Below, one piece after another: positions 1-8,917 of a stretch of DNA of 64,000 bases. A program made the translations under genes and the position numbers. Each line of letters begins with the position of its first letter. Position 1 is the first letter of the stretch. The stretch is from contig NZ_JBDLLW010000001.1 in assembly GCF_043789415.1 (NCBI RefSeq), positions 1,798,001-1,862,000 of the forward strand. The letters are read 5' to 3'. Under the pieces are notes generated by a model, which saw only the letters and a program-made list of their open reading frames with translations, did not search any database and was not told where the DNA came from. The stretch comes from Renibacterium sp043789415 (GTDB lineage: Bacteria; Actinomycetota; Actinomycetes; Actinomycetales; Micrococcaceae).

Positions 1-14
1 GTAACAAACTCTTG

Positions 15-70
15 ACGACAGCGCCCCGGGGCATGGCTCTTCTCTGAGCTTTGAGCCGGGGCACTGTCGT
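15..70. repeat. Long-loop inverted repeat
   Basis: Arms 15-29 and 56-70 are 15 bases each with one mismatch (first arm ACGACAGCGCCCCGG), separated by 26 bases. No gene was recognised in 1-188. It could be a structured terminator for a gene left of the window or a protein-binding site; neither arm is followed by a T-run. Confidence 0.4.
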
Positions 71-92
71 GTCATTGAACGAGAGGCCTCTC

Positions 93-118
93 CCCACTGA
101 ACAAGGGGTTTCAGTGGG
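93..118. terminator. Possible terminator hairpin
   Basis: CCCACTGAA (93-101) and TTCAGTGGG (110-118) form a perfect 9-bp stem with an 8-base loop. It lies just beyond the stop of the minus-strand CGNR gene. There is no convincing T-run on either strand, so termination is only a guess. Confidence 0.35.
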
Positions 119-188
119 ATAAGTTGTCCCTCCCCAGCGAAACTGACTTCCAGCGGGCTCCGATGCCCCTCTCGACGAGTGCAGCTGA

Positions 189-743
189 CTAGCTACCCGC
201 CTTGCGCGCTCGGTAGGCTGCTACGTGGATCCGGTTCGCGCAGTTGCCGGTGTCGCAGAACCTGCGCGAGCGGTTCTTGGAGAGGTCGACGAGCACGTCC
301 TGGCAATCCGGTGCTGCGCAGATCTTTAGCCTGTCGAGCTCTTTGGAGCGGATCACGTCGACCATGGCCATCGCGGCCTCCACCGCCATGCGCTTGGCTA
401 GGGGTGCTTCCTGAGAGGTGGCGTGCAGGTGCCAGTCCAAGCCGTCGTGCTTGAGTAACTGAGGCAGAGCTTTGGACTTGAGCAGGATCGCGTTCACTCG
501 GTGTACCGCTTCTTCTTCGCTCGCATTCCACAACTCGCGGAAGGGTAAGCGCAGCCCTTGGACGGCTTTCAATTCGACCATATCGTGAGTGCGGGAACCG
601 AAGAACTGTTCTTCAAGGATGAAGTCATCCAGGTCTTTCAAGCTGCTCAGCCGGTCCAGCTGATCCGAGTGGACCGAGGGCAGGGTGTTGATCAAAGCGA
701 CGGCGGAACGTAAAGCAGATTCCGTGTCAGGTGCAAAGATCAT
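189..743 (-). CDS. CGNR zinc finger (ABATE-domain) transcriptional regulator
   Basis: 184-residue protein with an N-terminal ABATE-like helical region and a C-terminal CGNR zinc finger. The finger shows a C-x4-C pair (CAAPDC, about residues 142-147), then RRFCDTGNCANR and a basic tail ending in YRARK. In this family the finger probably binds DNA and the N-terminal part senses a ligand; functions are known for few members. It is divergent from a DMT-family exporter, and a perfect 9-bp inverted repeat lies between the two starts. This suggests it is the local regulator of that exporter. The family call is firm; ligand and targets are unknown. Confidence 0.85.
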   Translation of the reverse strand: MIFAPDTESALRSAVALINTLPSVHSDQLDRLSSLKDLDDFILEEQFFGSRTHDMVELKAVQGLRLPFRELWNASEEEAVHRVNAILLKSKALPQLLKHDGLDWHLHATSQEAPLAKRMAVEAAMAMVDVIRSKELDRLKICAAPDCQDVLVDLSKNRSRRFCDTGNCANRIHVAAYRARKAGS

Positions 744-771
744 CTTGACTCCTGTCAGGTGGATACATTAT

Positions 772-803
772 TGTAATGAGTGTACTTTACTTTGCTCATT
801 ACA
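772..803. promoter_or_regulatory. Inverted-repeat operator candidate between CGNR regulator and exporter
   Basis: TGTAATGAG (772-780) and CTCATTACA (795-803) are perfect complements, 9 bp each with a 14-base spacer, in the divergent promoter region. The right arm ends 15 bases before the exporter ATG at 819. It is the obvious candidate site for the neighbouring CGNR regulator; binding is inferred. Confidence 0.6.
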
Positions 804-818
804 CCCAAGGGGGCTCCA

Positions 819-1796
819 ATGACCGTTACTTCACGTTCTTCTCTGACCGGGTTCGGCTTTGCGCTAGCCTCCGCGGTGGCTTTCGCCTTTTCCGGCACCT
901 TCGCAAAAGGCCTCTTTGAAACGGGCTGGTCCTCCGGGGCGGCCATTCTGGGCAGGATCGGCGGAGCCGCCCTGGTATTACTGATCCCGGTGATTGTCAT
1001 GCTGGTTCGCCGCTGGCCCACGGTACGCGGTGAACTGCCTCGGATCGCCCTCTACGGCGTGGTGCCGATTGCGCTCTGCCAGTTGTTCTTCTTCAACGCG
1101 GTGCAGCATCTCTCGGTGGGCGTCGCGCTGCTGCTCGAATACCTCTCTCCGGTTTTGCTCGTGCTGTTCAGCTGGGCTCAATCCCGCAAACGCCCCCAGG
1201 TGTTGGTTCTTGCGGGTGCCATCAGCGCTGTTGCCGGGCTTTTGCTCGTGCTGGATCTCAGCGGCACGCAATCCGTCGATCTGATGGGCGTGCTCTGGGG
1301 CCTGGCCGCCGCAGTGTGCTCAGCTTTCTACTTCGTGATGTCCGCCCGAGCGGTCGACGGCGTCCCGCCGGTGCTGATGATCGGTGGCGGTCTGGTGGTT
1401 GGCGCTGTGCTGATCCTGGTGCTCGGAGTGCTGGGCGTGATGCCGATGACCTTCAGCACCCAGAACGTGGTCTTCGCCGGGCAGAGCATGAGCTGGCTGG
1501 TTCCGGTGCTCGGCTTGGCTTTGGTGGGCACGGTGTTCGCCTATACCACCGGAGTGCTTTCGGTGCGCAGGCTCGGCACCAGGGTGGCTTCCTTCGTCTC
1601 GCTCATGGAGGTGCTGTTCGCAGTGGTCTGGGCCTGGCTGCTGCTTTCCGAGCTGCCGCACCCCATTCAATTGCTGGGTGGGGCCCTGATCATGCTCGGC
1701 GTGATACTGGTCAGAATGGGAGAGCAGCGTTCAGCCTCCTCACCCGAGATCTCCGAGCTGGAGCTGAAGGTTCCAGAGCGGGTTCCGGTCGGTTAG
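819..1796 (+). CDS. EamA/DMT-superfamily transporter
   Basis: Integral membrane protein of about 325 residues with roughly ten hydrophobic segments and two EamA-like halves, typical of drug/metabolite transporters (RhtA-like amino-acid or metabolite exporters). ATG 819 was chosen because a GGGGG-containing ribosome site (about 807-813) precedes it and the product then begins with a normal short N-terminus. An in-frame GTG at 780 would place the operator inside the gene. Substrate cannot be told from sequence. The polar tail after the last membrane segment is not conserved in the family. It is probably controlled by the divergent CGNR regulator. Confidence 0.85.
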   Translation: MTVTSRSSLTGFGFALASAVAFAFSGTFAKGLFETGWSSGAAILGRIGGAALVLLIPVIVMLVRRWPTVRGELPRIALYGVVPIALCQLFFFNAVQHLSVGVALLLEYLSPVLLVLFSWAQSRKRPQVLVLAGAISAVAGLLLVLDLSGTQSVDLMGVLWGLAAAVCSAFYFVMSARAVDGVPPVLMIGGGLVVGAVLILVLGVLGVMPMTFSTQNVVFAGQSMSWLVPVLGLALVGTVFAYTTGVLSVRRLGTRVASFVSLMEVLFAVVWAWLLLSELPHPIQLLGGALIMLGVILVRMGEQRSASSPEISELELKVPERVPVG

Positions 1797-1841
1797 CAGC
1801 AGTAAAAAGCGACGGCTCTCAGAGTCCTGACTCTTAAAGCG

Positions 1842-1877
1842 TTGGGCCCCACCGGATGAAGATCCGGCGGGGCCCAA
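1842..1877. terminator. Bidirectional terminator hairpin
   Basis: Arms 1842-1857 and 1862-1877 are 16 bases with one mismatch around a 4-base loop, and GC-rich (GGGCCCC...GGGGCCC). It sits between the convergent exporter and copA genes, so it probably ends transcription in both directions. Confidence 0.75.
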
Positions 1878-1886
1878 TGTGTACTT

Positions 1887-4118
1887 CTACCGGAAGCGCC
1901 GCAGCCGGAGCGAGTTGGCGACCACGAGCACCGAGCTCGCAGCCATCGCAGCCCCCGCGATCATCGGGTTGAGTAGTCCGAGAGCTGCCACCGGGATGCC
2001 CAGCACGTTGTAGGCAAAGGCCCAGAACAAGTTGACCTTGATGGTCCGCAGCGTGGCTCTGGAGAGCTCGATCGCGGTGGCCACCTGGTTCAGGTCGTTC
2101 CCCATCACGGTCAGATCCGCGGCCTCAATAGCCACATCGGTGCCGGAACCCATCGCAATGCCGAGGTCGGACTGCGCCAGCGCCGCAGCATCGTTGACCC
2201 CGTCGCCCGCCATCGCCACGGTCGCCCCACTGGCTTGCAGTTCGCGGACCACTTGCACTTTGCCTTCCGGGCGGACATCTGCTCGGACATCCTCCGGGGC
2301 GATGCCCACCGCCGCAGCAACGCTGTTGGCCGTTGCGGAATTGTCTCCGGTCACCAGCAGAGGGCGCAGGCCGAGTTCCTTCAAGCGCTCGATTGCGGCG
2401 GCCGAGCCTTCTTTGACGGTGTCCTGCAAGACGATGGCACCGGCGAGCTGCCCGGAAACCGCGAGCCAGACCTCGGTTCCTACGGCCGGCGCCTCCGTGG
2501 TCTGGATGCCGTGAGAAGCGAGGAAATCCCGAGTTCCCGCGAGTACTTCACGCCCTTCGATGAATCCCGAGACCCCGCCGCCCGCCGTTGCCTGAAAACC
2601 GCTCACCGCTGGCAGCTCGGAACCCTGAAAAGCCCTCACCACGGCCTTGCCGATCGGATGCTCGCTGCCTTGCTCCACCGCGGCGCTGAGCCGCAGCACC
2701 TCACTCGAACTGAAATCGCCCAGGCCCTCGGTGGAAGTCACCGACAGCGCACCGCTGGTGACCGTTCCGGTCTTGTCCAGCACGATGGTGTTCACCGTGC
2801 GGGTGTCTTCCAAGACTTGCGGTCCTTTGATCAGAATGCCTAATTGGGCGCCTCGACCGGTTCCGGTGAGCAGCGCCACGGGAGTGGCCAGGCCCAGCGC
2901 ACAGGGGCAGGCAATCACCAGGACCGCGACGGCGGCGATGAAGGCCGCCTGCAGATCACCGGAGAAGATCCACCAGAGGCCAAAAGTCAGCACGGCCAAG
3001 CCCAGCACAATGGGCACAAAAACCGCGCTGATCCGGTCGGCCAGCCTGGCAATCGGGGCCTTTCCGCTCTGTGCCGCTGAGACGAGTCGACCCATTTGAG
3101 CCAGCGTGGTCTCGTGACCCACCCGGCTGGCTTTAATGACCAGACGACCCGAGGTATTGATCGTGGCGCCGGTGACGGCGTCCCCGGGAGCCACTTCAAC
3201 GGGTAGTGATTCGCCGGTGATCAGCGAGGCGTCGATCGCGGAATGTCCTTCCTGCACCACGCCGTCCGCCGCCAATTTCTCGCCCGGCCGTACCACGAAG
3301 AGCTCGCCCACCTGGAGCTGTTCCGCGGGAACAGAGATTTCGCGCCCCTCGCGAAGGACTGTCGCTTCCTTGGCGCCCAGGCTGAGCAGCGCCTTGAGTG
3401 CATCTCCAGCCTTGGCTTTGGCGCGAGCCTCCAGATAACGCCCGAGCAGCAGGAAAGTGGTGACGACGGCGGCGACTTCGAAGTAGAGCATCAGCTCCAT
3501 GCCCTGCTCGCCGCCATCAGACTGCGCGCTGGAAATCGATTCGGCGATTAAGGTCACTAAGGAGAAGACATAGGCGGCGATGATGCCGATGGACACCAGA
3601 GTGTCCATCGTGGAGGCCAAGTGCCGGGCATTGATCGCGGCTGCTTTGTGGAAACTCCAGGCGGACCAGGTGACCACGGGCAGGGACAATGCGGCGGCGA
3701 CCCAGCCCCAGCCGGGAAAGTGGAAGGCTGGGATCATCGAGATCAGCAGCACCGGCACAGTCAGGATGATGGCCAGAATCAGCCGCGGTTTGAGTTCCTC
3801 CGCGGTGCCTCCGTGCGCCATATGGTCCTCGCCGCCTTCGTGCCCGGCGTGCTGCTCGTGATGTTGTCCAGAGTGATGAACTGTGGCTTGATAACCGGTG
3901 GAGTTAACTGCTTCCACCAACTGTTCGTCGCTGATCCCGGCCGGGACGCTGACCTGCGCGGACTCCAGCGGCAGATTGACCGCGGCCTGGACGCCGTCGA
4001 TCTTATTCAGCTTCTTCTCCACTCTGGCCACGCAGGAGGCGCAGGTCATCCCTTTGATCTTGAGATCGACTACGCGCAGCTGAGCTCCGGTGCCGCTCAG
4101 CAATTCCTCGCTGCTCAT
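1887..4118 (-). CDS. copA: Copper-translocating P1B-type ATPase CopA
   Basis: 743-residue Cu(I) efflux pump of the inner membrane. It has an N-terminal heavy-metal-associated domain with GMTCASC (residues 23-29), a His-rich linker (about 80-105), membrane helices, the CPC metal site in ACPCALGLATP, the phosphorylation motif DKTGT and the hinge motif GDGVNDAAAL. Length and motif order are normal for a one-HMA CopA. It is the last gene of csoR-copZ-copA on the minus strand, 33 bp after copZ, so it should be induced by copper through CsoR. The His-rich linker may add metal binding (inference). Confidence 0.96.
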   Translation of the reverse strand: MSSEELLSGTGAQLRVVDLKIKGMTCASCVARVEKKLNKIDGVQAAVNLPLESAQVSVPAGISDEQLVEAVNSTGYQATVHHSGQHHEQHAGHEGGEDHMAHGGTAEELKPRLILAIILTVPVLLISMIPAFHFPGWGWVAAALSLPVVTWSAWSFHKAAAINARHLASTMDTLVSIGIIAAYVFSLVTLIAESISSAQSDGGEQGMELMLYFEVAAVVTTFLLLGRYLEARAKAKAGDALKALLSLGAKEATVLREGREISVPAEQLQVGELFVVRPGEKLAADGVVQEGHSAIDASLITGESLPVEVAPGDAVTGATINTSGRLVIKASRVGHETTLAQMGRLVSAAQSGKAPIARLADRISAVFVPIVLGLAVLTFGLWWIFSGDLQAAFIAAVAVLVIACPCALGLATPVALLTGTGRGAQLGILIKGPQVLEDTRTVNTIVLDKTGTVTSGALSVTSTEGLGDFSSSEVLRLSAAVEQGSEHPIGKAVVRAFQGSELPAVSGFQATAGGGVSGFIEGREVLAGTRDFLASHGIQTTEAPAVGTEVWLAVSGQLAGAIVLQDTVKEGSAAAIERLKELGLRPLLVTGDNSATANSVAAAVGIAPEDVRADVRPEGKVQVVRELQASGATVAMAGDGVNDAAALAQSDLGIAMGSGTDVAIEAADLTVMGNDLNQVATAIELSRATLRTIKVNLFWAFAYNVLGIPVAALGLLNPMIAGAAMAASSVLVVANSLRLRRFR

Positions 4119-4151
4119 CTTTACTCCTCCTAATAGTTCTCCTCGGCTCGC

Positions 4152-4388
4152 CTAAGCCTGGTCCGCGACGACAAGGTAGCCGGCTTCTGCCACTGCCTCG
4201 CCGATTTCGGTGTCACTGAGCTTTCGCTCGGAGATGATGGTCGCCGTCGAGATTCCGCCCGCATTGAGATCGACAGCGACGCTGCTCACTCCGGCCAATG
4301 ATCCGAGTTCCTCGCTCACCGCGTTCACGCAGTGACCGCAGGTCATGCCCGAGATGGAGACTTGGGTGCTGATATCAGAAGTATTCAT
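4152..4388 (-). CDS. copZ: Copper chaperone CopZ (HMA domain protein)
   Basis: A 78-residue single heavy-metal-associated domain with the Cu-binding GMTCGHC motif near the N-terminus. Such chaperones carry Cu(I) to CopA and to CsoR. The start is ATG 4388; a longer in-frame reading overlaps csoR and is not needed for the fold. It lies 8 bp after csoR and 33 bp before copA, so the three genes are almost certainly one transcript. Confidence 0.92.
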   Translation of the reverse strand: MNTSDISTQVSISGMTCGHCVNAVSEELGSLAGVSSVAVDLNAGGISTATIISERKLSDTEIGEAVAEAGYLVVADQA

Positions 4389-4396
4389 CGGAGCTC

Positions 4397-4696
4397 CTAG
4401 CTGCGAACGAGTCGAGAGATGGCGGCGGTGGCTTCTTCCACCTTGGTGTTGACGATTTCGGGGTTGCCGGTGCGCGCGGATTCTGCCGCGGCGTCCACCA
4501 CGCAATGCCCGATGTGATCCTGCAGCAAGCCGACGCTCACCGCGTGCAGCGCCTTATTGATCGCGGCGATCTGGGTGAGGATGTCGATGCAGTACTTATC
4601 CTCTTCGACCATCCTGGCGATGCCGCGCACTTGGCCTTCGACTCGGCTGAGCCGACGTAGGTAGGCCTGTTTATCTGCTGTGTAACCGTGTTCCAT
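4397..4696 (-). CDS. csoR: CsoR-family copper-sensing repressor
   Basis: About 99 residues, all-helical DUF156 fold. Counting from ATG 4696, the Cu(I) ligand triad Cys36-His61-Cys65 of CsoR is present at those exact positions (KYC...DHIGHC). This distinguishes it from RcnR- and CstR-type relatives. The start at 4696 leaves the two operators outside the gene; the longer in-frame reading would run into them. It heads csoR-copZ-copA, so it represses its own operon until copper binds. Confidence 0.93.
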   Translation of the reverse strand: MEHGYTADKQAYLRRLSRVEGQVRGIARMVEEDKYCIDILTQIAAINKALHAVSVGLLQDHIGHCVVDAAAESARTGNPEIVNTKVEEATAAISRLVRS

Positions 4697-4707
4697 GAAC
4701 ACCAAAG

Positions 4708-4726
4708 TATACCCCCTAGGGGTATA
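4708..4726. promoter_or_regulatory. CsoR operator 1
   Basis: TATACCCCCTAGGGGTATA matches the CsoR consensus of an A/T edge plus a run of C then G. It lies 12 bp upstream of the csoR ATG. Confidence 0.88.
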
Positions 4727-4733
4727 TGTCAAG

Positions 4734-4750
4734 TACCCCTAGGGGGTATA
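4734..4750. promoter_or_regulatory. CsoR operator 2
   Basis: TACCCCTAGGGGGTATA is a second near-palindromic CsoR-type box, 25 bp from the first (centre to centre). Both fit in the 61-bp gap between csoR and the TetR gene. The spacing allows two CsoR tetramers to sit on the promoter (inference). Confidence 0.85.
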
Positions 4751-4757
4751 TCTGGAG

Positions 4758-5420
4758 CTACTGCTGGGCGCGCCGAAGCAGCTTCATCTCCAGGCCGTCG
4801 AGCACCAGATCCACTCGCTTCTGAAGGTTCAGGAACATGCTTTGCTCCAGAGTCTGCCGGGTGTGCTCGGCGAGCCGCTGATCTTGGGTGAGCCAGGCGT
4901 CACGGGCTTCCTGGCGCACCGTGGTGCCGCGGCGTCCCGGGGAGTTGAAGACCTGCTCGGAGATCATCGCATTGATGGTCACATGCGAGAGCATGTCCAC
5001 TGCCATATTGGCCTCTTCGGCGGTGAAACCAGAACTCAGCAGATCGATCGCCACCTTGCTCAGCACATCGATCACCCGCTGGGAAGTGGGCTGCAGCATC
5101 CTGAGCGCATCACTGAGCCCCGGATGCTTCTCGAGTAACTTCCAGAAGCTGATCGCATACTCGGTCAGATATTGCCGCCAGTCATCATGAGGCGGAGGCC
5201 ACTCATGGGAGTCCAAGGCATAATCCACAGCCAGCCGGATCAGGTCAGCCCGATCGGTGATATGTCGGTAGAGGGAGCTTTGAGCTACACCGAGGCGCTT
5301 GGCGACCTTGGTGGAAGAGATACCTTCTAGTTCAGCCAATGCAGCTTCACCGATGCTGGCTCGTGAGATCAAAGCCGGGCGTCCAGCGCCTCGTTTAGTT
5401 GATGTGTTTACCTGGGGCAT
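4758..5420 (-). CDS. TetR/AcrR-family regulator
   Basis: 220 residues. The N-terminal HTH is visible as TKVAKRLGVAQSSLYRHITDRADLIR (written here only to mark the SSLYRHI recognition helix, about residues 48-54). The C-terminal half is a helical TetR_C-like ligand domain. No dedicated target is adjacent: downstream is the CsoR box region and upstream a 248-bp gap before the ABC transporter operon. Its target and ligand are unknown. Confidence 0.85.
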   Translation of the reverse strand: MPQVNTSTKRGAGRPALISRASIGEAALAELEGISSTKVAKRLGVAQSSLYRHITDRADLIRLAVDYALDSHEWPPPHDDWRQYLTEYAISFWKLLEKHPGLSDALRMLQPTSQRVIDVLSKVAIDLLSSGFTAEEANMAVDMLSHVTINAMISEQVFNSPGRRGTTVRQEARDAWLTQDQRLAEHTRQTLEQSMFLNLQKRVDLVLDGLEMKLLRRAQQ

Positions 5421-5668
5421 TTTCTCATTTCCTGGAGAACGATGCGGGTGTCTTCGTTGACTCTTGTCTACACCTTACGCTGATAGCCGAGCTGAAGGGC
5501 GCAGTAGCTCTCTTCTGTGGAGGGTTGATGACCCGGTGTTACCCGTCAGTACGGGCCTTCCGGGCGAGCTGCGATCGGCATCTGAGGATCCGCGTGTCTC
5601 ATTCTCCCGAGAGGTCCCTCAGCTCAGTCCGGTCGGGAGCTCGAGCAGCCGAGCTCGCTCTCCGCCAC
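5421..5668. other. 248-bp non-coding gap
   Basis: No convincing gene is seen. It holds the promoter of the TetR gene on its left and the 3' end of the ABC operon on its right. A short GAGCTCG...CGAGCTC inverted repeat near 5637-5657 could help terminate the operon. Confidence 0.4.
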
Positions 5669-6556
5669 TTACTTCACCGCACCCATGGAGAGCCCTCGGA
5701 CGAGTTGCTTCTGGGCGATCCAGCCAGCGATCACCACCGGTAGCGAAGCCAGCACCGAAGCGGCGGAGAGCTTTGCCAGGAACAGTCCTTCGCTGGTCAT
5801 CTGGGAAACCAGGAACACCGGAACGGTCGCGGCATTGGCCGCGGTCAGGTTCAAGGCGAAGAAGAACTCGTTCCAAGCGAAGATCACGCAGATCAGCGCG
5901 GTGGCCGCCAGACCCGGAGAGACCATCGGCACCAAGATGGTGCGCATTGTCTTGAGCAACCCGGCGCCGTCCATTTGAGCGGCTTCGAGCACTTCGGCGG
6001 GCACCTCTTGGAAGAAGGAACGCATCATCCAGACGGCGATCGGCAGGTTCATCGAGGTATAGAGCACCACCAGGGTGCCGATATTGTCCAGAACCTTCAG
6101 CTGCCCTGCAATCACGTAGATAGGCATGATCACCGCCACCACGGGAAGCATCTTGGTGGAGATGAAGAAGAACAGCACGTCGGAGGTCTTCTTCACCGGC
6201 CGGATGCTCAGCGCATAGGCTGCCGGCACCGCGAGCACGATCACCAAGACGGTGGAAAGGCCGGTGGCGATCAAAGAGTTCAGGAAATAGCTGCCAGCCC
6301 CCGCATTGAGTACCGCGGAGAACTGGTCAAGGGTCGGCGCGAAGACGAATTTCGGCGGATTGGAGGCGGCGTCCGACTCCTGTTTGAAAGCCGTGAGAAC
6401 CATCCACAGGACGGGAGCGAAGAAGATCAAGGCGATCAGCCAGGTGAGCGTGGTGAGCGCTGAAGCGCCTACCCTGTTCTTCCGGCTCCGGGGATTCCCG
6501 GGGCGACTGGTGACCGACCTGCCGTGAGGCCTGGTCGTCGTGACGGAGCTGGTCAT
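5669..6556 (-). CDS. Carbohydrate ABC transporter permease, MalG type
   Basis: 295-residue inner-membrane permease with about six hydrophobic segments. The ATPase-contact EAA loop reads EAAQMDGAGLLKTMRTILVP, followed by the usual short C-terminal segment. It is the last gene of SBP-permease-permease and overlaps the preceding permease by 4 bp (ATGA). MalG-type permeases pair with a MalF-type partner to import oligosaccharides, sugars or polyols. No ATPase is encoded beside it, so a shared MsiK/UgpC-like ATPase from elsewhere is presumably used. Confidence 0.93.
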   Translation of the reverse strand: MTSSVTTTRPHGRSVTSRPGNPRSRKNRVGASALTTLTWLIALIFFAPVLWMVLTAFKQESDAASNPPKFVFAPTLDQFSAVLNAGAGSYFLNSLIATGLSTVLVIVLAVPAAYALSIRPVKKTSDVLFFFISTKMLPVVAVIMPIYVIAGQLKVLDNIGTLVVLYTSMNLPIAVWMMRSFFQEVPAEVLEAAQMDGAGLLKTMRTILVPMVSPGLAATALICVIFAWNEFFFALNLTAANAATVPVFLVSQMTSEGLFLAKLSAASVLASLPVVIAGWIAQKQLVRGLSMGAVK

Positions 6557-7497
6557 AGCGCGTCCTTCGTGTCGAAGCTGCGGAAGATCAAACGCAGGGC
6601 AAAGGTGGCGATGATGATGGTGGCGATCACGGTGACTACACCCATCGCGGCCGATTGGCCGATATCGAAGCCGAGGAAGGCCCGTTGGTAGATATAGAAG
6701 GGCAGATTCGCGCTCGCGGTACCTGGGCCGCCCGCGGTCATCAGATAGATCTGATCGAAGGTGTTCACCACATAGATCGCGCCCAGCAGGATTCCCAGCT
6801 CAATGTAGCGGCGCAGTTGCGGCAGGGTGACGAAGGCGAAGGTCTTCCACCAGCCTGCCCCGTCGATCTGGGCTGCTTCCAGCACATCCTTGGGCTGCGC
6901 TTGCAAACCTGCCAGCACCAGCAGCATCATGAACGGCGTCCACTGCCAGACCAAGGCGATCAGGATGGAGAGCACCGGATACTTCGACGTCCAATCCACC
7001 GCGGGAATTCCCACCAAAGAGGTCAGCCAGTTGACCAGGCCGAAGCTCGGATTGAGCATTGAGACGCTCCAGAGTGTTGCCGAAGCGGCTGGCATGATCA
7101 GAAAAGGTGTAATCAGCAGGGTGCGTACCACCGAGCGGCCCCGGAAGCTGCGATCCAGCAGGATGGCCAGGAAGATGCCGAGCACCATGGCCACCAGGAC
7201 GCAGGCCAGGGTGATCAGCACGGAATTGAAGGCAGCCCCGCGGAAGGTCGAGTTCAGGAAGATCTCCGCGTAGTTCTTCAGGAAGACGAACTGATCACTA
7301 CCCGGTCGGAGCAGATTCCAGTTCCGCAATGAGTACCAGATGGTCAGGATGAAGGGCACTTGGGTGACCACGATGGTGAAGATCAATGCTGGCAGCAGGG
7401 GTGCCCGACGGCGCCAGCCCTCAGCTCGCGAGAAGTCCGTTGCGGGGTCGATCACTCCAGTGCGCCGATCAACCCGGCTCTTGAGTGCCGTCGTCAT
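6553..7497 (-). CDS. Carbohydrate ABC transporter permease, MalF type
   Basis: 314 residues with six or so membrane segments and the EAA loop (EAAQIDGAGWWKTFAFVTLP). A polar N-terminus of about 35 residues precedes the first helix. It overlaps its neighbours by 4 bp on both sides, which indicates translational coupling. It forms the heterodimeric channel with the MalG-type permease. Confidence 0.93.
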   Translation of the reverse strand: MTTALKSRVDRRTGVIDPATDFSRAEGWRRRAPLLPALIFTIVVTQVPFILTIWYSLRNWNLLRPGSDQFVFLKNYAEIFLNSTFRGAAFNSVLITLACVLVAMVLGIFLAILLDRSFRGRSVVRTLLITPFLIMPAASATLWSVSMLNPSFGLVNWLTSLVGIPAVDWTSKYPVLSILIALVWQWTPFMMLLVLAGLQAQPKDVLEAAQIDGAGWWKTFAFVTLPQLRRYIELGILLGAIYVVNTFDQIYLMTAGGPGTASANLPFYIYQRAFLGFDIGQSAAMGVVTVIATIIIATFALRLIFRSFDTKDAL

Positions 7498-8882
7498 TTG
7501 CCGGCCTCCGCTTCATTGGCTCCTGATTTATATGAGTCCGCGACCACCTGGGCATATTGCTGGGCCTGTTCTAGTGCGTCTTTCACGCTCTTCTGCCCCG
7601 CGACTGCGGCGGAGATCTGCTGAGCCACCTGGGTTCCCAGATCCTGGAATTCGGGGATGCCAACGAATTGCAAGCCGGAATAAGGTACTTTCTGCACCAT
7701 GGAATTGGCCTGCGAAGCATTGTTCATGGCATCGAGGGTTGGCCCGGCATAAGCCTTGGCGACTTCGGCGTACTGCGGAATGCGGTAGGTAGACTGGCGG
7801 CTGCCCGGAGGGACCCGTTCCCAGCCGATCTGGTTGCCGACCAGCTTGATATAGTCCTTATCGGTCATCCAAGAGACGAAGTCCCAGGCGGCGTCCTTGT
7901 GCTGCGAGGTCTTCGGAATGGCCAGCGACCAGCTGTACAGCCAACCCGCCGAGGCGGTGTCCTTGACCGGAGCCGGGGCGTACGCCGTCTGACCTGCGAC
8001 TTTGGAGGACTGGGGATCCTCAACCGAGGAGACCATCGCGGTGGCGTCATACCACATCGCGGCTTTGCCCTGGCTGTAACGGGTGATGCAATCACCGTAA
8101 CCGCTGGTCGCGGCACCGGGCTGGCCATAGTCCTTCAGCAGACTGACGTAGTCGTTCACCGCGGACTCAACCTGCGGTGAATTGAGTTTGGCGTTCCAGT
8201 CCTCGTCGAACCATTGACCGCCGTAGGTGTTGATCATGGTGTCCAGCGGGGCCATCACCTCACCCCAGCCGGCCAGGCCACGCAGGCAGACGCCGGCGAA
8301 GTCGTTTTTCTTATCGTCTAGTTTGGCGGCAAAACTCTTCAGGTCATCCCAGCTGGGATGCGCAGGCATGGTCAGCCCGGCCTTCTCGAAGAGATCTTTG
8401 CGGTACGCCACAAAAGAGGACTCGCCATAGAAAGGCACCGAGTAGAGGTCTCCCTGGTAGCTCAGGGCGTCTTTGATGGTGGGGATGAAGTCATCCGGGT
8501 CGTAGCCGCTGGTCTTCTCCGCATAGGGCTGGAGGTCCGTGATCCAACCGTTTTTCGCCCACATCTGAGTTTCGTAATTGGAGATCATCACGACGTCGAA
8601 CTCGCCCCCGCCGGTGGCCACCGAAGCGGTGATCTTGGCGCGTGCCTCGTTCTCCGGAAGGGTGACGAACCGGACATTAACCGCGGGGTGCGCTTTGCGG
8701 AAGTTGTCCTGTAAGGAAATGGCATCCTTCATCTGCGGATTCGCCACGATGGCGACCGTGATGGTTTCGGTCGCGCTGGCTCCGGCGACGGAACAGCCGC
8801 CGAGCGTCAGGGCGACGGCGGCCAGCGCCGCGCAGCTGCCGAGCCGGCGTCGTCGCCGGTTCGCACTACGGGGTAACTTCAT
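7494..8882 (-). CDS. Sugar/polyol ABC transporter substrate-binding lipoprotein
   Basis: 462 residues. A basic n-region and hydrophobic stretch end in a lipobox (TLGGC, Cys about residue 30), so it should be anchored outside the membrane. The rest is a cluster-1 extracellular solute-binding fold of MalE/UgpB type. First gene of the importer operon, start ATG 8882 with an AAAGG site. The twin TGAGC-N10-GCTCA operators lie immediately upstream, shared with the divergent SorC regulator. The nearby xylulokinase points to xylitol, arabitol or a related pentitol/polyol as substrate (inference). Confidence 0.9.
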   Translation of the reverse strand: MKLPRSANRRRRRLGSCAALAAVALTLGGCSVAGASATETITVAIVANPQMKDAISLQDNFRKAHPAVNVRFVTLPENEARAKITASVATGGGEFDVVMISNYETQMWAKNGWITDLQPYAEKTSGYDPDDFIPTIKDALSYQGDLYSVPFYGESSFVAYRKDLFEKAGLTMPAHPSWDDLKSFAAKLDDKKNDFAGVCLRGLAGWGEVMAPLDTMINTYGGQWFDEDWNAKLNSPQVESAVNDYVSLLKDYGQPGAATSGYGDCITRYSQGKAAMWYDATAMVSSVEDPQSSKVAGQTAYAPAPVKDTASAGWLYSWSLAIPKTSQHKDAAWDFVSWMTDKDYIKLVGNQIGWERVPPGSRQSTYRIPQYAEVAKAYAGPTLDAMNNASQANSMVQKVPYSGLQFVGIPEFQDLGTQVAQQISAAVAGQKSVKDALEQAQQYAQVVADSYKSGANEAEAGK

Positions 8883-8917
8883 CGATTACCTTTCTGGGAG
8901 TGCTATATTCACTCATC

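Noticed and set aside
5421..5668. Open frames between the TetR gene and the ABC permease
   Set aside because: They extend into the flanking genes on the opposite strand and lack family features.
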